Shown: piece by piece, positions 51,290-54,417 of the stretch
How the letters are laid out: every line of letters begins with the position of its first letter
How positions within the stretch are numbered: the stretch's first letter is position 1
Assembly: GCF_000732615.1 (NCBI RefSeq)
Contig: NZ_JPGL01000070.1
Span: 1 to 54,417 of the forward strand
DNA: 54,417 bases
Reading direction: 5' to 3'
Source: Burkholderia paludis
GTDB lineage: Bacteria > Pseudomonadota > Gammaproteobacteria > Burkholderiales > Burkholderiaceae
Made by a program: the position numbers and the translations under genes
The notes under the pieces: generated by a model
Told to the model about the DNA's origin: nothing
Seen by the model: only the letters and a program-made list of their open reading frames with translations
Databases searched by the model: none

Positions 51290-54200
51290 ATGACTGAACC
51301 CCTTGCCTCCGCTGCGCTGCAAACGGTCGAACTGACCGTCGACGGCATGCATTGCGGCGGCTGCACCGGCCGCGTGCAACGCGCGCTGGCCACCGTACCG
51401 GGCGTCGTCGACGCGACGGTCGATCTCGACGCGCACACGGCGACTGTGACTGCGCAGGACACGGTCGAACCCGGCCAGCTCGTCGACGCCGTCAACGCAA
51501 CCGGCTATCGCGCGGCGGTACGCGACACGGCAGCCCACACCGTCGCGTCCGCGACGCCCGCGGCGCTCGACGAAACGCCGCCCGCCCCCACGGCAACCCT
51601 TCCGGCAGCAACCACCATCGAACTCGACATCGATGGAATGACGTGTGCGTCCTGCGTATCGCGCGTCGAGAAAGCGCTCGCGAAGGTGCCGGGCGTCACG
51701 CGCGCGTCGGTCAACCTCGCGACGGAACGCGCCACCGTCGACGCCGCGGCGGGCGTTTCCGCATCGCAACTGGCGGACGCCGTAAAGCAGGCCGGCTACG
51801 GCGCGACGCCAACGGCAAGCGATGCGGCCATCCCGGCCGCCGTCGCCCCGCCGGCCGGCATCGAACTCGATATCGACGGGATGACCTGCGCGTCCTGCGT
51901 ATCGCGCGTCGAGAAAGCGCTCGCGAAGGTGCCGGGCGTCACGCGCGCGTCGGTCAACCTGGCAACCGAGCGCGCGACCGTCGATGCCGCCCCCGACGTT
52001 TCCGCGGCACGACTCGCCGAAGCAGTCAGGCAGGCGGGCTACGGCGCGACGCCGGTCGCCGGTGGCGCCACCGCGCCGGCAGCCACCGCCGCGTCCTCCG
52101 GTTACGAGCTCGACATCGGCGGGATGACCTGCGCGTCCTGCGCCGGCCGTGTCGAAAAAGCGCTGGCCGCGGTGCCGGGCGTCGCGCACGCGTCGGTCAA
52201 CCTCGCGACCGAGCGCGCGTCCGTGCACGGCACCGGCGCCCTCGACGCCGCCGCGCTGATCGCGGCGGTCACGACGGCCGGCTACCGCGCGTCGCTCGCC
52301 GGCGCGCCGTCGGCCGGCGCCGACGCAGGACCCGCCACGCCCGTGCAGGACCCCGATGCGCGCAAGAGGCGCGAAGCGGCCCGCGAACGCAACCTCGTGA
52401 TCGCGGCCGCCGTGCTGAGCGCGCCGCTCGTCGCGCCGATGCTCGCCGCGCCGTTCGGCATCGATACGATGCTGAACGGCTGGCTCCAGCTCGTGCTCGC
52501 GTCGATCGTCCAGTTCGGCTTCGGCGCGCGTTTCTACCGGGCGGCCTGGCATGCGGTGAAAGCGCGCGCCGGCAACATGGACCTGCTCGTCGCGCTCGGC
52601 ACGTCGGCCGCGTACGGGCTGAGCCTGTGGATGCTGCTGCGCGACCCCGCGCATCCCGGCCACCTGTATTTCGAGGCGTCGGCCGTCATCGTCACGCTCG
52701 TGCGTTTCGGCAAATGGCTCGAATCGCGCGCGAAGCGCCAGACCACCGACGCGATCCGCGCGCTGAACGCGTTGCGTCCCGACCGTGCGCGCATCGTCGA
52801 GCACGGCGTCGAGCGCGACGTGCCGCTGTCGCAGGTGCGCGTCGGCACCCGCGTCAGCATCCGCCCCGGCGAGCGCGTGCCCGTCGACGGCCGGATCGTG
52901 TCGGGCCGCTCGCACATCGACGAATCGCTGATCACCGGCGAAAGCCTGCCGGTGCCGAAGGACGACGGCGACCCCGTCACGGCCGGCTCGATCAACGGCG
53001 AAGGCGCGCTCGTCGTCGACACCACCGCGATCGGCGCGGAAACGACCCTCGCGCGCATCATCCGCCTCGTCGAATCCGCGCAGGCCGAGAAGGCGCCGAT
53101 CCAGCGGCTCGTCGATCGCGTGAGCGAGGTGTTCGTGCCGGCGATCCTCGGCATCGCCTTGCTGACGCTGATCGGCTGGCTGATCGCCGGCGCCGGGATG
53201 GAAACCGCGATCCTCAATGCGGTCGCGGTGCTCGTCATCGCGTGCCCGTGCGCGCTGGGCCTCGCGACGCCCGCCGCGATCATGGCCGGCACCGGCGTCG
53301 CGGCCCGGCACGGCGTGCTGATCAAGGATGCGCAGGCGCTCGAACTCGCGCAGCGCGCCACCGTGATCGCATTCGACAAGACCGGCACGCTGACCGAGGG
53401 CAAGCCGTCGATGACGGCGTTCGAAGCGGTCGGCATGCCGCGCGACGCGGCGCTCGCGCTCGCGGCGGCGGTACAGCGTCAGAGCGATCATCCGCTGGCG
53501 CGCGCCGTGGTCGCGGCATACGACGCGGACCTGGCCGCGCACGGCGGCACGGCTGCGTCGGCTGCTGCCGTCGCGGCCGATGCGCGCGCGGTGGCCGGAC
53601 GCGGCGTGGAAGCGCGCGTCGACGGGCAGCGGCTCGCGCTCGGCAGCACGCGCTGGCGCGACGAGCTCGGCATCGCGGTGCCGCCCGCGCTCGACGCGCG
53701 CGCGACGGCGCTCGAACGCGCGGGCAACACGATCTCGTGGCTGATGCGCGCCGACGCACCGCGCGCGCTGCTCGCGCTGGTCGCCTTCGGCGACACCGTG
53801 AAACCGGGCGCCCGCGACGCGATCGCGGCGCTGTCGGCGCGCGGCGTCGCGAGCGTGCTCGTGACGGGCGACAACCACGGCAGCGCGGCGGCCGTCGCGG
53901 CATCGCTCGGCATCGACGAGGTGCATGCGCAGGTGTTGCCCGACGACAAGGCCCGTGTCGTCGCCGAGCTGAAACGCACGCACGGCGGGATCGTCGCGAT
54001 GGTCGGCGACGGGATCAACGATGCGCCCGCGCTCGCCGCGGCCGATGTCGGCATCGCGATGGCGACCGGCACGGACGTCGCGATGCACACGGCCGGCATC
54101 ACGCTGATGCGCGGCGATCCGGCACTGGTCGCCGACGCGATCGACATCTCCCGGCGCACCTACCGGAAGATCCAGCAGAACCTGTTCTGGGCGTTCGTCT

Positions 54201-54337
54201 ACAACCTGGTCGGCGTGCCGCTCGCGGCGCTCGGCTGGCTGAACCCGGTCATCGCGGGTGCGGCGATGGCGTTTTCCAGCGTGAGCGTCGTGACCAACGC
54301 GCTGCTGCTGCGGAGATGGAAAGGCCGCGCGCGCTGA
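51290..54337 (+). CDS. copA: Cu(I)-exporting P1B-type ATPase with four metal-binding domains
   Basis: A 1015-aa copper-transporting P-type ATPase that pumps Cu(I) out of the cytoplasm. Four N-terminal HMA domains carry Cys pairs at C22/C25 (GMHCGGC), C119/C122, C200/C203 and C281/C284 (GMTCASC). The membrane metal site is CPC at 652-654 (IACPCALGLATP). The phosphorylated Asp is D696 (FDKTGTLTEGK), TGES is in ITGESLPVPKD, and the hinge is GDGINDAPAL. Domains 2 and 3 are near copies (243-bp offset, 71 identical bases). A CueR-type promoter lies upstream. No cueR gene is inside the window. Confidence 0.96.
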   Translation: MTEPLASAALQTVELTVDGMHCGGCTGRVQRALATVPGVVDATVDLDAHTATVTAQDTVEPGQLVDAVNATGYRAAVRDTAAHTVASATPAALDETPPAPTATLPAATTIELDIDGMTCASCVSRVEKALAKVPGVTRASVNLATERATVDAAAGVSASQLADAVKQAGYGATPTASDAAIPAAVAPPAGIELDIDGMTCASCVSRVEKALAKVPGVTRASVNLATERATVDAAPDVSAARLAEAVRQAGYGATPVAGGATAPAATAASSGYELDIGGMTCASCAGRVEKALAAVPGVAHASVNLATERASVHGTGALDAAALIAAVTTAGYRASLAGAPSAGADAGPATPVQDPDARKRREAARERNLVIAAAVLSAPLVAPMLAAPFGIDTMLNGWLQLVLASIVQFGFGARFYRAAWHAVKARAGNMDLLVALGTSAAYGLSLWMLLRDPAHPGHLYFEASAVIVTLVRFGKWLESRAKRQTTDAIRALNALRPDRARIVEHGVERDVPLSQVRVGTRVSIRPGERVPVDGRIVSGRSHIDESLITGESLPVPKDDGDPVTAGSINGEGALVVDTTAIGAETTLARIIRLVESAQAEKAPIQRLVDRVSEVFVPAILGIALLTLIGWLIAGAGMETAILNAVAVLVIACPCALGLATPAAIMAGTGVAARHGVLIKDAQALELAQRATVIAFDKTGTLTEGKPSMTAFEAVGMPRDAALALAAAVQRQSDHPLARAVVAAYDADLAAHGGTAASAAAVAADARAVAGRGVEARVDGQRLALGSTRWRDELGIAVPPALDARATALERAGNTISWLMRADAPRALLALVAFGDTVKPGARDAIAALSARGVASVLVTGDNHGSAAAVAASLGIDEVHAQVLPDDKARVVAELKRTHGGIVAMVGDGINDAPALAAADVGIAMATGTDVAMHTAGITLMRGDPALVADAIDISRRTYRKIQQNLFWAFVYNLVGVPLAALGWLNPVIAGAAMAFSSVSVVTNALLLRRWKGRAR
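51647..51960 (+). repeat. Recent internal duplication of an HMA domain
   Basis: The 71 bases at 51647-51717 are identical to 51890-51960, offset by 243 bases (81 codons). They lie in HMA domains 2 and 3 of the copper ATPase. Confidence 0.9.
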
Positions 54338-54380
54338 TGCGGGCGGGCGGCGTGTGCCGGACGGAGGGGGCCAAACGGCC

Positions 54381-54415
54381 GTTCTGCGTTCTGCGTTCTG
54401 CGTTCTGCGTTCTGC
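54381..54415. repeat. Heptanucleotide tandem repeat, five units
   Basis: Five exact copies of GTTCTGC, starting 44 bases after the copA stop and ending AC at the window edge. Seven is not a multiple of three, so copy changes would shift any frame through it. Read on the minus strand it gives a QNAER-type repeat. Confidence 0.9.
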
Positions 54416-54417
54416 AC

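Overview
The window is about 54 kb of very GC-rich DNA with tightly packed, short-spaced genes on both strands. It looks like an accessory or metabolic stretch of a Burkholderia chromosome, most likely Burkholderia cepacia complex. The pointers are strong third-position GC codon bias, FabV in the form described from Burkholderia, a persulfide dioxygenase-rhodanese fusion of the Burkholderia type, a cyanide-insensitive-type bd oxidase, and many LysR regulators. I see no rRNA, tRNA, phage, IS element or CRISPR. The species call is an inference, not a database result.

Layout. 1-4747: the first codons of a gene leaving the left edge, an APH(6)/Hur-like kinase, an aldehyde dehydrogenase with a divergent LysR regulator, and an ureidoglycine aminohydrolase-like cupin. 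4748-9944: a 9-bp minisatellite with a possible collagen-like frame, a glycine-zipper protein, an isoprenylcysteine methyltransferase-like protein, a small lipoprotein, a HIT protein and a serine beta-lactamase-like hydrolase. 10024-15572: a GST, then a four-gene membrane/redox operon (SDR-DoxX, DUF2269, DCC thiol oxidoreductase, TIGR01777 epimerase) preceded by a GbsR/MarR-type regulator. One palindrome occurs at both the regulator promoter and the operon promoter region. 15733-22633: FabV, a divergent SDR/TetR pair with twin operators, a membrane-anchored HEXXH protein, an EamA transporter, a YhfC-type intramembrane protease, a GNAT enzyme and an SRPBCC protein.

22634-32206: an 87-bp tandem repeat, an HCCA isomerase, a LysR/MFS pair, a second GST, a sulfur/peroxide pair (1-Cys peroxiredoxin plus persulfide dioxygenase-rhodanese), ArgP-like LysR, threonine aldolase and two small envelope proteins. 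32542-35316: an FNR/ANR box, then cydA-cydB and an overlapping 59-aa DUF2474-like gene, an oxygen-limitation respiratory unit. 35426-42716: a lipoprotein, a LysR regulator, and a complete ABC importer (two permeases, ATPase, periplasmic binding protein) plus a SLOG-like gene, divergent from its own LysR gene. 42717-54417: a secreted TIM-barrel glycosidase behind a structured leader, a small conserved-looking gene, a giant AsmA/DUF748 envelope protein, a DUF1254 lipoprotein, and a Cu(I) P1B-ATPase with four metal-binding domains behind a MerR/CueR-type 19-bp-spacer promoter.

The most system-like, least explained element is the GbsR-regulated operon (10720-15619). Its regulatory architecture can be read directly from the sequence, while the role of its products is unknown to me.
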